A DNA stretch of 64,000 nucleotides. It comes from Dipodascopsis uninucleata var. uninucleata (Eukaryota > Ascomycota > Lipomycetes > Lipomycetales > Lipomycetaceae). How positions within the stretch are numbered: position 1 is the first letter of the stretch; every line of letters begins with the position of its first letter. Below, piece after piece: positions 11,108-24,607 of the stretch. The stretch lies in the NCBI GenBank assembly GCA_030568195.1, contig JAJLTO010000017.1:225850-289849 (forward strand). The letters run 5' to 3'. Position numbers and translations under genes: made by a program. Under the pieces are notes generated by a model. The model had not been told where the DNA came from. It saw only the letters and a list, made by a program, of their open reading frames with translations, and did not search any database.

Positions 11108-12945
11108 ATGTCTAATATAAAGGAACACCAGGAGCTGGATTTTCCAAGCTCGAGTCAAAATCCAGTATTTGAAGCAACAGCTCTTGGCTTTTCTACGTCT
11201 GACCGACCTACGTTTGAAGCAGTATCACCACAAGTGATGAGCAAAGAGCGTAGACTAATAGTTATTGTATTCATCGTAACTAGTAACATGGTGCAAGTGA
11301 GTTTGATCTAGAGCTACAGTCATGTTACAGATCTGACAAAGATAGATGGTTTCCAATATGGTGGGTATTGCTGCTGGCCTTGAAATAAGCAGTGCATTAG
11401 GCTATGCCGTAGGTCCAGGTAAAGCAAATTGGATAGCAGCTTCTTATCCGTAAGTACCTCGTCTTTGCGCATATTATCTTATGGCAGTAGCCCAGAGGTT
11501 TCTTACTGTTATATTAGGTTGACTCAAGGGACATTTGTCCTGATGAGCGGACGCCTTGGTGCTGTATATGGTCACCGAAATATTTTGATTATCGGCGCCA
11601 TTTGGTTTGTTATTTGGTCCCTGGCGAATGGTTTTTGCAAGAGCTTTGTTAGCTCTAACGTAGTAAGAGCTTTTTCTGGTATAGGTGGTGCTCTGATTAT
11701 GCCAAATGCTGTAGCTTTAATTAGTACGACTATACCACCAGGAAAGGTACGAAATGTCACTTTGGGCTTTTTTGGAGCCTCTCAGCCTATAGGAAGCTAT
11801 TTAGGTGGCGTTTGGGCAGGCGTCTTCATCAAATATGTTAATTGGAACTGGATATTTTTCTCATTGTAAGATCACTCACTCCGCTATACATGTGTGCACA
11901 TATGATGTACTGGAGCTAACGGTTTTAAGAGCAATCTTTGGATCCTGCGTCTTCGGTATTTTAGCATTTCTTCTTCCTCATGACCACCCTGTTGACAGGA
12001 ATGGGAAAATTGATTGGATTGGAGCTATCTTTGGTACTGGAGGGCTGATTCTTTTCAATATTGCATGGAAGTAAGAAAACACTAGTCATTAATTCAGAGT
12101 TTACGTATATACTAATATCATACAGCCAAGCTCCTGCAAGTGGATGGAATACTCCATATGAAATTGTCGTGCTCATTGTCTCCGTCATATTCTTTGTCAT
12201 ATTCGGTATATGGGAAAGCAAATTTGCAGAGGCACCTATTATGCCTCTTGATATATGGACAGCGCAATCGTTCACGGTCTTGAGCTTAGTGGCACTTCTT
12301 AGCTTCATGTCGAATGGCATATTTATTTGGTATATGGTAGCGTGGCTGCAGATTTTACGCGGCGAGAGCATTCTTCAGTTTGCAGCCGAGTGGACACCTT
12401 TTGCTATTTGTGCAACTATAGGCACATTTGTTGCTGCTTGGCTGATCCCGCGCATGGCAGCCCAGTGGATCATGGCGATTGGATGCGCGAGTATTCTAAC
12501 GGCGAACCTACTTCTGGCTACAATGCCAGTGCAACAAACGTACTGGGCGCAAGTATTTCCGGCAACAATATTTATGTCATTTTGTCCTGATTTCGTGTAC
12601 GTTGCTGCGCAAATCATTGCAAGCAACAGTGTCAAGCGTAGACAACAGGGAGCCGCTGCTTCCCTTATTGGCATACTTAACCTGTACGGGAGCAGCCTTG
12701 GACTAGGTTTCTCAGGAACTATAGAAACCGAGGTGAATAAGCACAGGACGGATCAAGTCCTTGGGTTCCGAGCTGCTTTATATTTTGGTGCTGGGATAGG
12801 GTTGATAGCTGTACTTCTGGATGCTTTGTTTGTGCGGGTGGTAAAGGATGAGAGAGAGGGCTGGGACAGCTCGGCAGATGAGCAAATAGGGCTTGAGATT
12901 TTAGATCATGGTATTTCTACGGGGACGGCGCTTACTGTAAGGTAG
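11108..12945 (+). CDS. MFS exporter, DHA2/Atr1-like (five exons)
   Basis: Exons 11108-11296, 11346-11449, 11518-11865, 11930-12070 and 12126-12945 join into a 533-residue protein with all junctions in frame. Introns are 49, 68, 64 and 55 nt, with gtgagt/gtaagt/gtaaga donors and CTAAC/CTAAT branch-like sequences in the last two. Motifs are GPGKANWIAASYPLTQG, SGRLGAVYGH (motif A region), GIGGALIMPNAVALI, LTLGFFGA-like VTLGFFGASQP, and RNGKIDWIGA between spans 6 and 7. This arrangement matches 14-TM drug:H+ antiporters of the Atr1 type, which export borate, aminotriazole or other small toxic molecules in yeast. The substrate here is unknown. The C-terminal part GAAASLIGILNLYGSSLGLG is also typical of the group. 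Confidence 0.88.
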
Positions 12946-14389
12946 TTATTATGTATTGTTTACGTTTCGGTGCTTAGTTCACTGTAAAGTCTTAAATTTA
13001 GCCTTAGTTGACAAAATCAGTCGAGCCATTTCATCTTTCTTTGACTTTTACTACACTCCTTTCAATGAGGTGAGCGTGATTCAGCTCTATAACTTAGATC
13101 CTACAATATGACCCGCATTAAGATAATGCTAGGAAATATTCAAGTAATTATTGTAGGATGAACCGGGAATCGGGCCGTCGGTCCGTATTGGCGTAAATAC
13201 TGTGGATCTCATGATTAATAGTGCGCATACGCACGTGAGGCATATAGAGTAACCTTAATATAATGGACCTAAAACTAATGGTTTAATGGCCACTACGCTC
13301 AAACGAACACCTGATGAATACAAGCAGCTCTATTTTCTTTGTAATATTGTCTTGCACTTTTGAAATTAGGGAAAAAAACATCTCTGATGACATATCTACG
13401 GTTTGCTCTCGCGTTATGTTCGATGATTACACCGAATCTGTTCTGTAGTGCATTAGATGCTGTCATTTACGCGAGTGATATCGAGATGGCTTGTGTCGTG
13501 ACTGAAGTCTATTTGTACTATATTCCCCCGCATCTTAGCGGAGAGCTCTGCTACATAGCATTCTTGACTGGTGTTTTGATTGAAACTGATCCAAGTGAAG
13601 AGTTCTAAAAAAAACAGTGCAGCGAGTGGATGGTGGGCCGTACTAAATGTACCCGGAATCTTTGGACAACAAACATATCCATTGTTGTTATTCGTAGGCA
13701 TTCTACACTAAATAGTGCAGTGATCTCTTTAAATGCTATACAAGCTATAAGCTTTTGATTACTACGCCCCTCTTTACCCTCTATCTTTGTAGCTGCTTGA
13801 TGTGCTTGGATAGTAGCGAGAAGCCGTTTCACTGCAGTAATAAATCACAGTAAGGTGAAGATAAAGATAACTTTACCAAACTAGAGCACGAAATACTCGA
13901 GCTGTGTTCAATAGTTGGTGGAGATGATACACAACTCTATTCGGAGACAGCACATGCTAAAGTGTACACAGTGGAAAGAGGGTCTTGAAGCTCAGTAACT
14001 CCTCTCTAGTTTGTATATGTAGATGTCTGAGAAAATGATCCTCGCTTTCCTGAAGTGAGGACTAGAAACGAATCTATAGCAGAGTCCCCACGAGCTAACG
14101 AAGTCCTTTTTGACACGTACTATTTAGGGAATCAGTAGTACAGTTTTAACCCCGTAGGGTATTGGAATATTGATTGACCGAGGTGATTTACTTTAATAAT
14201 AGCCGTGACTAGGACTACGTATACCTTATTTCTCAGAAAGTGCCGTATAATGTGGGGTAATTGTGCTATCTGAACAATTACCGCGCATAAACATCAACAA
14301 TATAAACACCCATCCGCGACACTACTTGAGTTTCGCAAGTTAATGGTAAACTGGTAAATATTACTACCGAGAATAAAGAATTTGCAAAG
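12946..14389. other. intergenic spacer
   Basis: AT-rich 1.4-kb spacer between two co-oriented transporter genes. Short frames at 13360-13608 and on the opposite strand show no family features. No repeats or RNA genes recognised. Confidence 0.45.
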
Positions 14390-16096
14390 ATGAGCCTGGA
14401 CGTCAAGGGCGATATTGAGTTGTTTGAAGGCGCAGATGCAACAGAACAACAGAAACTTGCGGTCGATAACGACAAGAGCGATCATGAAGAGACTGTATGG
14501 GATGCGTGTAAGCGATATCCAAAGGCTTGCTTCTGGATCGCCCTTCTTTTGTGGGGAGTAGTTCTTGTCGGATACGATTCTCAAGCGGGTGGTATGGTTG
14601 TGAGCATCCCCAGATTTCGCGAAGATTTCGGTTATTATTATGCTGGCAATTATGTACTAGTATCGAAGTGGCAATCTGCTTTTAGTGGAGGCCCTCTTGC
14701 CTCGTAAGTCTAATATGCATCAGTTCAATGTATTTCGTCTTTGCTAACAACATACAAGCCTTGTATTCGGATCTATTGGTGGAACTTGGATTTCTGACTA
14801 TATTGGTAGAAAGTGGACAATTTTCATAGGTCTCACAGTGTCAATTGCAGCCGTTGGAGTTGAGTTTTCAGCGACAACAAATGAAGTATTTTTCGCTGGA
14901 AAATTCATCAATGGATGTGGACTTGGTTTCATCTATTCTGTTTCAATGACATTTATAGCTGAGGTATTTACAATTGCGACTCTGCTTTCTTTTCCAATTG
15001 GCTAATATATGAGAATTTTTAGATATCACCACTTTCTTTGCGAGGAATTACTACAGGTGCCACCAATCTGTCCCTTTGCATCGGTCCTTTTGTATGCTAC
15101 CTTGTTAGTAACAAGATTGCTACCAGAGATGATGCGTGGGCATATCGAGCATTATTTGCTTCTCAATGGGCGTTTTCTGGAACTTGTTTCCTATTATTAC
15201 CATTCATTCCGGAATCACCATGGTTTTATGCGGCCAGAAACCAAGATGAAAAGGCGAAGCAATCCTTAATGCGCTTATATGGCGATCAATATCGTTCAAT
15301 TGATTCTCGGTTAAATTGGATAAAGACCGTGCAACAAGAAGTGCGAAAGACATCGGAGGGTGCATCGTACATAGATTGTTTCAGGGGTACGAATTTGCGG
15401 CGAACAATAATCAGCTGTATGCCAATGATCATCCAACAAATGTCTGGAGTCAATTTTATAGCGAACTATTCGACATATTACTACCAGTTGGCCGGCTTTA
15501 CTACTCACCAAAGTTATCAGATCTCTTGCGGTGCTCAAGCTTTGTCGATTTCTGGTACACTCGTGGCAATCGTGTTTGGCGACAGAATTGGTAGAAGAAG
15601 ACTACTTATTTTAGGACTATCGGTACTGACTGTTCTTCTTGCTATTACTGGAGGACTTGCAACCCAGACAGAAAACGTTCAGATATTGAAAGCTGCATCA
15701 GCCTTTATTGCTATGTACAACTTTTTTTACAACGCTGGACAAGGAGCCGTAGTTTATTCGGTATCAGCTGAATGTCCCGCGTCTCATTTACGTAGCAAGA
15801 CTATTGCACTGGCTCTTGGCATAGCTAATATGTTAGGCTGTATGTGGTCTTTCGTATTACCTTTTATATTTAATCCTGATAATGCAGACCTAGAGGGAAA
15901 GACAGCATTTATCTTTTGCGCATTTGATGTGCTTTCTCTCGTCTATCTATATTTCTATCAGCCAGAAACGGCCAATCGTTCATATGCTGAAATTGATGAA
16001 ATGTTCAATAATCATGTTTCGGCAAGAAACTTTGCAAAGTATAAAACGCAGTACATGCATTCAATGGATGCAAAGAATCAAGATCCAGATGTGTGA
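14390..16096 (+). CDS. MFS sugar transporter, maltose permease-like (three exons)
   Basis: Exons 14390-14703, 14759-14963 and 15023-16096 give a 530-residue symporter; the introns are 55 and 59 nt, with GTAAGT and GTATTT donors. Span 1 has LVGYDSQAGGM, loop 2-3 SDYIGRKW, and the loop after span 6 reads PFIPESPWFYAARN, the PESPW variant common in fungal alpha-glucoside:H+ symporters. Span 7 has IQQMSGVNFIANYSTYY and the end PETANRSYAEIDEMF is the hallmark of that subgroup. The ATG has A at -3. The gene is co-directional with and 825 bp upstream of the GH78 rhamnosidase, so it may import a rhamnoside or other glycoside; this coupling is inference. Confidence 0.92.
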
Positions 16097-16921
16097 TTGA
16101 CGATATGATTACGGAGAGTCTTTAATTTCAGCCTGATGATCGATGATTATATTTCTGTTAGTGCTTCGTATAGCTAAATTCTATCTGGAACACAATATGT
16201 TCTTCGTATGCATTTTTGCGAAAATTCATTTATAAACAATGTAGTCGAACAATTCAATACCTTCCATTTCTTCATCATATAACTTGTCACATACACTAAT
16301 GTCGTAAACTGTATGAGTAGATCACACTATTTAGTGCCCATCATAATTGCAACTAGAGTGTACAGTCTATTGCTTAGGCGAATTATGTGAGTACAATACT
16401 TATCTCAAGAATGATCGACGAGAGTGATACTTCAATCTTACATTCCAGTGATCTTAGTTATATCCGCTTGATGTCAGGCTTATCTATTATCCCTTGTAAT
16501 AATTAAATTCTTGCTTGATGACGAGATTCATTTTATTGAGAAAGAGAAGAAGCTTTGCGGATATTAGAGCTGGTTATTAGCGTTCCGGGAATAGAAAGTG
16601 GTGCCCCCGGTAATAAATAGGCACGCTAATTTCATATATGCATAAAAGTTAATCTACAACGAAGCAAAATATACTTCACTGATAGCGCCACGCCCTCGCA
16701 ATTTCGGCACATTTATATGCGAGAGCATTTTCAAAAAAGAGTTACCATTACTTGCTAGACTATTTCCTAATATTTACTAGTATTTCTTGGAGATTTCTTC
16801 AACTATCAATTATAAAAGACCATAAAGATGCAGCAACTATGGGGAATAAGAGCAAAAGAAATCACTGAGATAGACTAGGATAGGAATAATATTTTATTAA
16901 TATAGATCATAGCAAAACAAC
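16097..16921. promoter_or_regulatory. spacer and promoter of the GH78 gene
   Basis: An 825-bp region with two CGG triplets at 16586-16588 and 16608-16610, both within CCGG contexts, about 315-335 bp before the ATG. Zinc-cluster regulators recognise such triplets, but no known site is matched exactly. Nothing else was recognised. Confidence 0.3.
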
Positions 16922-19531
16922 ATGTTGATCAAATCTATTCAGTTCGAACATCTGAAGCCAGGTAGTGTTTTGGGTATTGGAGCAACAAAACCAAGAATTT
17001 CTTGGAAAGTGCAGACCAAAAAATCAAATTGGAAGCAAACAAAATACGAAATAAGATCAATAATTCAAGAACCTATCGAGCAAATTGAAGATGTAGGAGT
17101 TACATTCGTGAAAGAGAGCAGTGAATCTCATCTAGTGGAGTGGCCGTTTGAAGAGTTGAACTCGAGACAGCGTGCTTACGTTCAAGTGAGAGTGTGGGGA
17201 AGTGGCAGTGACCAGCCTTCTCCTTGGAGTGATCTGGAGTTCGTTGAGACAGGAATTCTCTCGACTTCAGAATGGACAGCAAAGCTAATAGAGTCATCTA
17301 TAAATATTGACACCAGCAAAGCTAATCCCGAGGTACTTTTCAAAAAGTCGTTCGTGGTCAAAGCCCCTATAAGGTCTGTCAAACTTTACGTAACAGCGCA
17401 CGGCGTATATGATTTTGAAGTCAATGGCCTGGCTATTTCAAACGATTTCCTGCAACCAGGATGGTCTAGCTATGATTACCGTTTACGTCAAGCAGTGTAT
17501 GATCTCTCAAGTGCTATCGTCGATGGAACGAACGTCATTGGCTTCCGTTTGGCGGAGGGATGGTATTCAGGAAGGCTTGGCTTCCTCGGTGGCCTAAGGA
17601 ATATATACGGCGAGAAAGTAGGGCTCTTTGCCGAGATTTATTGCCAATATGCTGATGGAAGCAGCACGACTATAGTCACTGATGACACATGGGAGTGCAC
17701 AGAAGGGCCCATAAGATCTGCAGAACTTTATGATGGTGAAGTATATGATGCTAGATACGAGGTTAGCAACTGGTCGAAAGGTGGTACCGAGGGTCAATGG
17801 TCCAGTGTCCTTGCAAAGGACATTAATCAAAAAATTGATATTTTCTTGCCTACAGGGCCAACGGCGAAACCTATGGAATATGTGAAACCCCAAAAGCTGA
17901 TAGTATCACCGTCAGGCAAGAAGATCATAGATTTTGGACAGAACTTGGTAGGATATCTTCAAATAGCACTTCCACAAGCAAAAAGCGGTCACACATTCTC
18001 TTTGCATCATACAGAAGTGCTTGAAAATGGTGAATCCGGACATAGACCCTTGCGTGTAGTGAAAGCGGCAGATTCATACACCTACAATGGTGAAGAGGCC
18101 GATGGTTTTGTCTGGCATCCTCGTTTTACTTTTCATGGCTTTAGATATGCTCGTGTTGAGAATTGGCCTCTCGAAGATATCGATCTCGAACGATTTACTG
18201 CTGTTGTCTGCTATAATGACTTTGAAAGGACAGGATGGTTCAAAACATCGGATGCTATGGTCAACCGTTTGTTTGAGAACATACTGTGGAGTATGAAAGG
18301 AAATTTTTTGGAAGTACCTAGTGACTGTCCGCAGCGTGATGAACGATTAGGTTGGACCGCAGATATACAGATTTTTACTCCGACAGCGCTTTATCTCTAT
18401 GATTGCGCCGGAATGATTACGAGCTGGCTAAGAGATTTATACGTGGAACAGATTGAGTACGGAGGTGCTCCGGGAGTGGTCGTACCTAATATTCTCCATA
18501 AATATCGGACATCTTGGCTTAATATACCTCCTGTGGCAGTGTGGCAAGATGCTACTGTTATTATTCCCTGGGAGCTTTATCGCTCCACTGGTGACATTGA
18601 AATATTGAAGAAGCAATACGATAGTATGAAGATGTATACAGAGTGGATTCCAAAGGATTCCGATTTACTCTGGAAACCCCAGTTCCAGCTTGGTGACTGG
18701 TTGGATCCATCTGCTCCTCCTGATCAACCTATAAAAGCAATGACAAATTCTCAGTTGGTGGCTAACGCTTATTTGGTTGCACTTTATGATATCATGGTAA
18801 AGACATGTCAAGTTTTAGGAAATGATAAGGATGCAAAACACTATACCTCCCTACGAGTTCAGGCTAGGGAGGCTTTCCGCAAAAGGTATATATTGGCGGA
18901 TGGTGAGATCGCCTCCGATACTCAAACTGCATATGCTCTTGGCATTTATTACGATCTGTTCGAGCCGGATGAATTGCCTCTTGCTGCAAAAAGACTAGTT
19001 AAGGTCGTTGAGCATTCTCAGTATAAGATCAGCACCGGCTTTGTAGGAACTCCAATTATATGCCATGCTCTGACTAAGGTAGGGCATGTTGACGTGGCAT
19101 ATAAGATGTTGATGACTAAGGAGTGCCCCTCCTGGCTCTATCCTGTCACCATGGGTGCCACTACCATGTGGGAACGATGGGACAGTATGTTGCCGAACGG
19201 CCAAATTAATCCTGGCGAAATGACTTCGTTCAATCATTATGCTTTTGGATCCGTAGGTCAGTGGTTATATTCAGTTGTGGGCGGCTTACAACAGTCAGAG
19301 GTAGGCTGGAAAAAAGTAGTTATAAAGCCAGCGCCATCAGAAAGCTTTGTTTTCGCGGAGGCGAAGTATGATAGTCCATATGGCATTTTCGAGTCGAAAT
19401 GGAATGCTGAGAGCAATATATTCAAATTATTCGTGGTGATTCCACCCAACGCCGAAGCACTTATTATTTTGCCGAACAATGAAACTCATACGGTGGGTAG
19501 TGGCTCTTACCATTTTTCATGCGTGTTATAG
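16922..19531 (+). CDS. alpha-L-rhamnosidase, GH78, intracellular
   Basis: An intronless 869-residue inverting glycosidase that releases L-rhamnose from rhamnosides such as flavonoid rutinosides or pectin fragments. The N-terminal beta-domains run to about residue 400 (FRLAEGWYSGRLGF, near residues 203-216, is typical). The (alpha/alpha)6 barrel follows, with DCPQRDERLGWTAD holding the probable general acid E474, and GATTMWERWDS holding the probable catalytic base E751. GDWLDPSAPPDQP is also conserved. The C-terminal beta-domain covers roughly 770-869. No signal peptide: the protein starts MLIKSIQFEHL, so a cytosolic enzyme is expected. The ATG has A at -3. The architecture is of the bacterial-like GH78 type also found in many fungi. 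The maltose-permease-type transporter immediately upstream may supply its substrate. Confidence 0.95.
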   Translation: MLIKSIQFEHLKPGSVLGIGATKPRISWKVQTKKSNWKQTKYEIRSIIQEPIEQIEDVGVTFVKESSESHLVEWPFEELNSRQRAYVQVRVWGSGSDQPSPWSDLEFVETGILSTSEWTAKLIESSINIDTSKANPEVLFKKSFVVKAPIRSVKLYVTAHGVYDFEVNGLAISNDFLQPGWSSYDYRLRQAVYDLSSAIVDGTNVIGFRLAEGWYSGRLGFLGGLRNIYGEKVGLFAEIYCQYADGSSTTIVTDDTWECTEGPIRSAELYDGEVYDARYEVSNWSKGGTEGQWSSVLAKDINQKIDIFLPTGPTAKPMEYVKPQKLIVSPSGKKIIDFGQNLVGYLQIALPQAKSGHTFSLHHTEVLENGESGHRPLRVVKAADSYTYNGEEADGFVWHPRFTFHGFRYARVENWPLEDIDLERFTAVVCYNDFERTGWFKTSDAMVNRLFENILWSMKGNFLEVPSDCPQRDERLGWTADIQIFTPTALYLYDCAGMITSWLRDLYVEQIEYGGAPGVVVPNILHKYRTSWLNIPPVAVWQDATVIIPWELYRSTGDIEILKKQYDSMKMYTEWIPKDSDLLWKPQFQLGDWLDPSAPPDQPIKAMTNSQLVANAYLVALYDIMVKTCQVLGNDKDAKHYTSLRVQAREAFRKRYILADGEIASDTQTAYALGIYYDLFEPDELPLAAKRLVKVVEHSQYKISTGFVGTPIICHALTKVGHVDVAYKMLMTKECPSWLYPVTMGATTMWERWDSMLPNGQINPGEMTSFNHYAFGSVGQWLYSVVGGLQQSEVGWKKVVIKPAPSESFVFAEAKYDSPYGIFESKWNAESNIFKLFVVIPPNAEALIILPNNETHTVGSGSYHFSCVL

Positions 19532-20163
19532 TCGATAGCTGTGAACATGACACATATTTTGGGTCTAAATTTAGTTTAAAATATTTTAAGCGTATTTCAT
19601 TACACATCTAGTTAAAACCTTATTATAGTTAACGTTAAACTTAGTGCAAAATAAACATCGAATACAGTTTTTATGATGTGGCTCAGTACGTTCATCACAA
19701 TATTCAGTGCAAAAATTCACACTAAAATTTCTCAGAGCTTACTTTTTTAGAATAGTTGGCATTAAATTGCAGTAGAGATCCTGATCTCTATAACGGCAAA
19801 AATATCGTGAAATCTAATATTTCTACGGACTACCAAAACGTAGTGGCGTCTACCAAATATTTTTTAATTTGGGAGGGATACATAGACGGAAATAAAAATG
19901 ACATTACTAAATGAAATATAAAAGACAGACCATAACTATCGCTAGTATTGATACGTCAGCCTTTTGAAAACTTATGGAGTATTGTCGAACAACAGTAAAT
20001 AAGGCTTTGGCAGCTGTCCTACCAGTTCCTTCAGACAAGGTAGAAGCTATTGAACTTAAAACGGTCTGCTTAAGATACGTCCGTCCGAATAACTTGCCCT
20101 ACGCCCCAGTTAGGCACTTTTAGAAATCACTATTTACAAACATTCGAGTGTTGCCCCTCATCC
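19532..20163. other. convergent spacer
   Basis: A very AT-rich 630-bp spacer between the stop codons of the rhamnosidase and the broken transporter. Nothing recognised. Confidence 0.45.
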
Positions 20164-21826
20164 CTATAAATTGCTCATCTCATAAGCTTCTTCGCCGATA
20201 ATCTGAGATGCATCTTTAGCTACAGTTGTTGTCTCATAGTTACGCCATCTCCACATCGGAATATGTGCGTCATACATCTCATCGATTTCTGCAAAGGTAC
20301 GGTTACGAGTTTCGGGCATGAAAAAATAGACCGCTATAATAATAAATGCCATACATCCTCCAAAGATTAAGTAAGTTTTGGCACCTAAATTCGCTGCATC
20401 GGCTGCTGTGAGCCGAGGTACTGCGAATGTCGTAATAACCGCTGTAGTCTGCGCACAACCAATAGTATATGCCATAGTATGATTACGCAGTTTTGGCGTC
20501 GCAATCTCAGATGGCATCAAATTAGAAAGTGAGTAAAATGATGCCGCCCAAACGAAATTGAAGATAAAAGAGAGTGCCGCGATGGCAAGAGCAAAGTGTT
20601 ATCACTAGTACTAAACGCGAGTGCCCCAGCAATGATATCAATCACAAAAAGAGCAGTCATGCCAATCAGAGCAGTGGGCCTGCGTCCTCCACGATCGATT
20701 ATGAAGGGAGCAAATATAGTCCCAGCTAGAGTGCAGCATGATGCAATCACTGTAAGAGTGAAAGGCTCTGCAATTCCGATATCGGTAAGGAAAACAGTAG
20801 CATAAGTAGTAGACAAAATGATACCCGATATCTGATTTAAAGAGAAGAAAGAGCCAGCAGTAAGTGTTCGCTTTAGATTCTGGCGATTGAAGATCTCCCA
20901 GAACCTCACCTCCGCACTGAGCTCCCGCTCATTATCCTCACATAGTTTCATGACACGTATCTCATCATCTACCTTGAGATCACTGAATCCACGGAAGTTT
21001 TCTTAGGTTTGCCCTTGCCTCATCCATGCGACCTTTGCTCACCAGCCACTGTGGGCTTTCAGGTAGGAATATGGTTAGTGGGATCAGAATAGCAGGAAAG
21101 ACACACTGGACACCTAACGGGATCATATAGGAGGCTCTGCTATTCATATTGTGTGTACCGTTGACAACTATAGTGGCCACAACACCCGCTATTTGGGACA
21201 AGATATTGATGCAAGTTACACTGCGACCGCGCATAGATACAGGAACAATCTCTGACAGATATAATGGAGCTGTCGCATTACCAATACCCATGACTACTCC
21301 ATTCCATGCTCGTCCAATGACAAAGGCAGCTAAATTAGGAGCAAAAAGCTGCAAGAATACGCCTCCAAGTGATAACACATAAGATGCAATTAAGGACCAC
21401 TTCCTGCCAAGATGATTGTTGGCAGGAGACGCCATTAAGCCGCCAACAATAGAGCCCACGAGTGGAAGTGAGAACAAGAGATTTTGGTTTCGTGCCGTAA
21501 AGACATATTTGCCAGTTGTGGGGTTGAGCCCCTGATATTTATCAACCTATTCTCGATACTTAGAGACATATGTTGGTATATAAGCAATCCAAGATATTAC
21601 TTACAAATTGTTTTAATGCTACTACCGGCGATATAACATTGTTATCAAATCCAAACAAAAAAGTAGATGCGCCGAAGACGGTACACGCGTAGATCAACAG
21701 GATATTGATCGCATGCTTAGTGCCAGAGTCAGGATGAGTCTCATTACCAGTATTCTCGACAGTTTCCGCAAAACCTGTCTTGTAATCTCCATTTTCCTTT
21801 TGCTCCCTATCCGTCAGTTTAAACAC
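20164..21826 (-). pseudogene. broken MFS sugar transporter
   Basis: Three consecutive frames together make one sugar transporter. The first coding segment (21605-21826) ends VISPVVALKQF and is joined by a clean 58-nt intron (21547-21604, GTAAGT donor) to VDKYQGLNPTTGKY. After the LPESPQWL motif the frame breaks near 20993-20998 by one extra base, giving a stop at 20980. The middle frame carries FFSLNQISGIIL and ends after a second lesion near 20593-20600, where one base is missing next to a T run. The last frame restores the original phase and ends PETRNRTFAEIDEMY. No in-frame ATG exists before the first segment: two TAA codons come shortly upstream. The lesions therefore are a +1, a -1 and a lost start. 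The family imports glucose-type sugars or glycosides. It is divergent from a broken alpha-glucosidase. Confidence 0.85.
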
Positions 21827-22036
21827 CTTAAAAGAACCAGCTTATTACTCAAAAGAGAGCCGATACAGGTCTAGATACTGGGTTTTGCACTTGACATAGC
21901 TGTCATTTTCGCGTAAATATATAAAAAATTTTGGTAATTCTTATAACTCGAACGATGTCCCCGCAGCACCCCACCTAACGTAATGTGCGAACCAGAAATA
22001 TTAAGGTTTGGAGAAGATCCGAAGTAAGTCCGCGGT

Positions 22037-22084
22037 GAGAGATTTCGCCTGGAGGCAAAACCATCTACTAATCCGAAATCTCTC
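22037..22084. repeat. 11-bp perfect inverted repeat
   Basis: GAGAGATTTCG at 22037-22047 pairs exactly with CGAAATCTCTC at 22074-22084, with a 26-bp spacer. Position in a divergent promoter makes an operator plausible; no known factor site is matched. Confidence 0.6.
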
Positions 22085-22214
22085 TCTTTTAGAACGAAAT
22101 CAGTCACTCAAGGGAGAATCTACTCAAGATCCTTAACCAAACATTTTACATTCTGGAGTTAATTATTGTAGGATTTGCCGAAGTATTCTCATCATATACA
22201 CAATCCTAGCTTGA

Positions 22215-22229
22215 CGGACCTAGGGTCGG
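22215..22229 (+). promoter_or_regulatory. candidate zinc-cluster site CGG-N9-CGG
   Basis: Two CGG triplets in direct orientation separated by 9 bp (CGGACCTAGGGTCGG), about 255 bp before the alpha-glucosidase ATG. Direct CGG repeats with about 8-9 bp spacing are known for fungal maltose/amylase regulators. A zinc-cluster gene lies just downstream of the enzyme. One occurrence only, so confidence is low. Confidence 0.3.
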
Positions 22230-22425
22230 TCTCACTTTGAGTACCACAATGGAGATCTAAAATGCAAGTCGCCATCATAGAATAACAAAATGAATAGGTT
22301 GGGGGTTAAAAATGAATCTATAATGTGAATATTTCTGCACATTGTCTTTTATTAACCTGACTATAGTTTAGAAAATCGTAGGAGAAGCTTCATCTCTCCC
22401 AACTGCGCTCTTGTACCTTCGCTAG

Positions 22426-24262
<1,837 letters not shown>

Positions 24263-24607
24263 TAATACATTTCGGTTTCATTTTAAAATTGATATCGATT
24301 ATGTATGTGCGTTGGAAGTGACACAAAAAAAGAGTTTTATATGCTATAATTCTTGTCTATTAAGATATTTGAAAGTGTAGAAGTAAAACCTATGTACCTT
24401 CAGGAGATCGAGGTTGTGTACTATGAGCAAAACCGTCCTTATTATTTCATTAGTGTCTCATGAGCACGCATGCATTTACCATCTTAGTTTGCTATTTGTA
24501 AGTCAAAAGGTATTCCAGAACTTCGTCGATTTTATATACTAGTAATACAAGAATATCAAAATACATTATTAAAGGAACCTCGTATCTGCATTTTATGACG
24601 AAATTTT
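24263..24607. other. short convergent spacer
   Basis: A 345-bp AT-rich spacer between tail-to-tail genes. Nothing recognised. Confidence 0.45.

Noticed and set aside
22160-22174. 15-bp exact match TAATTATTGTAGGAT with 13145-13159
   Set aside because: In a 64-kb AT-rich window a 15-bp match is expected by chance about once or more.
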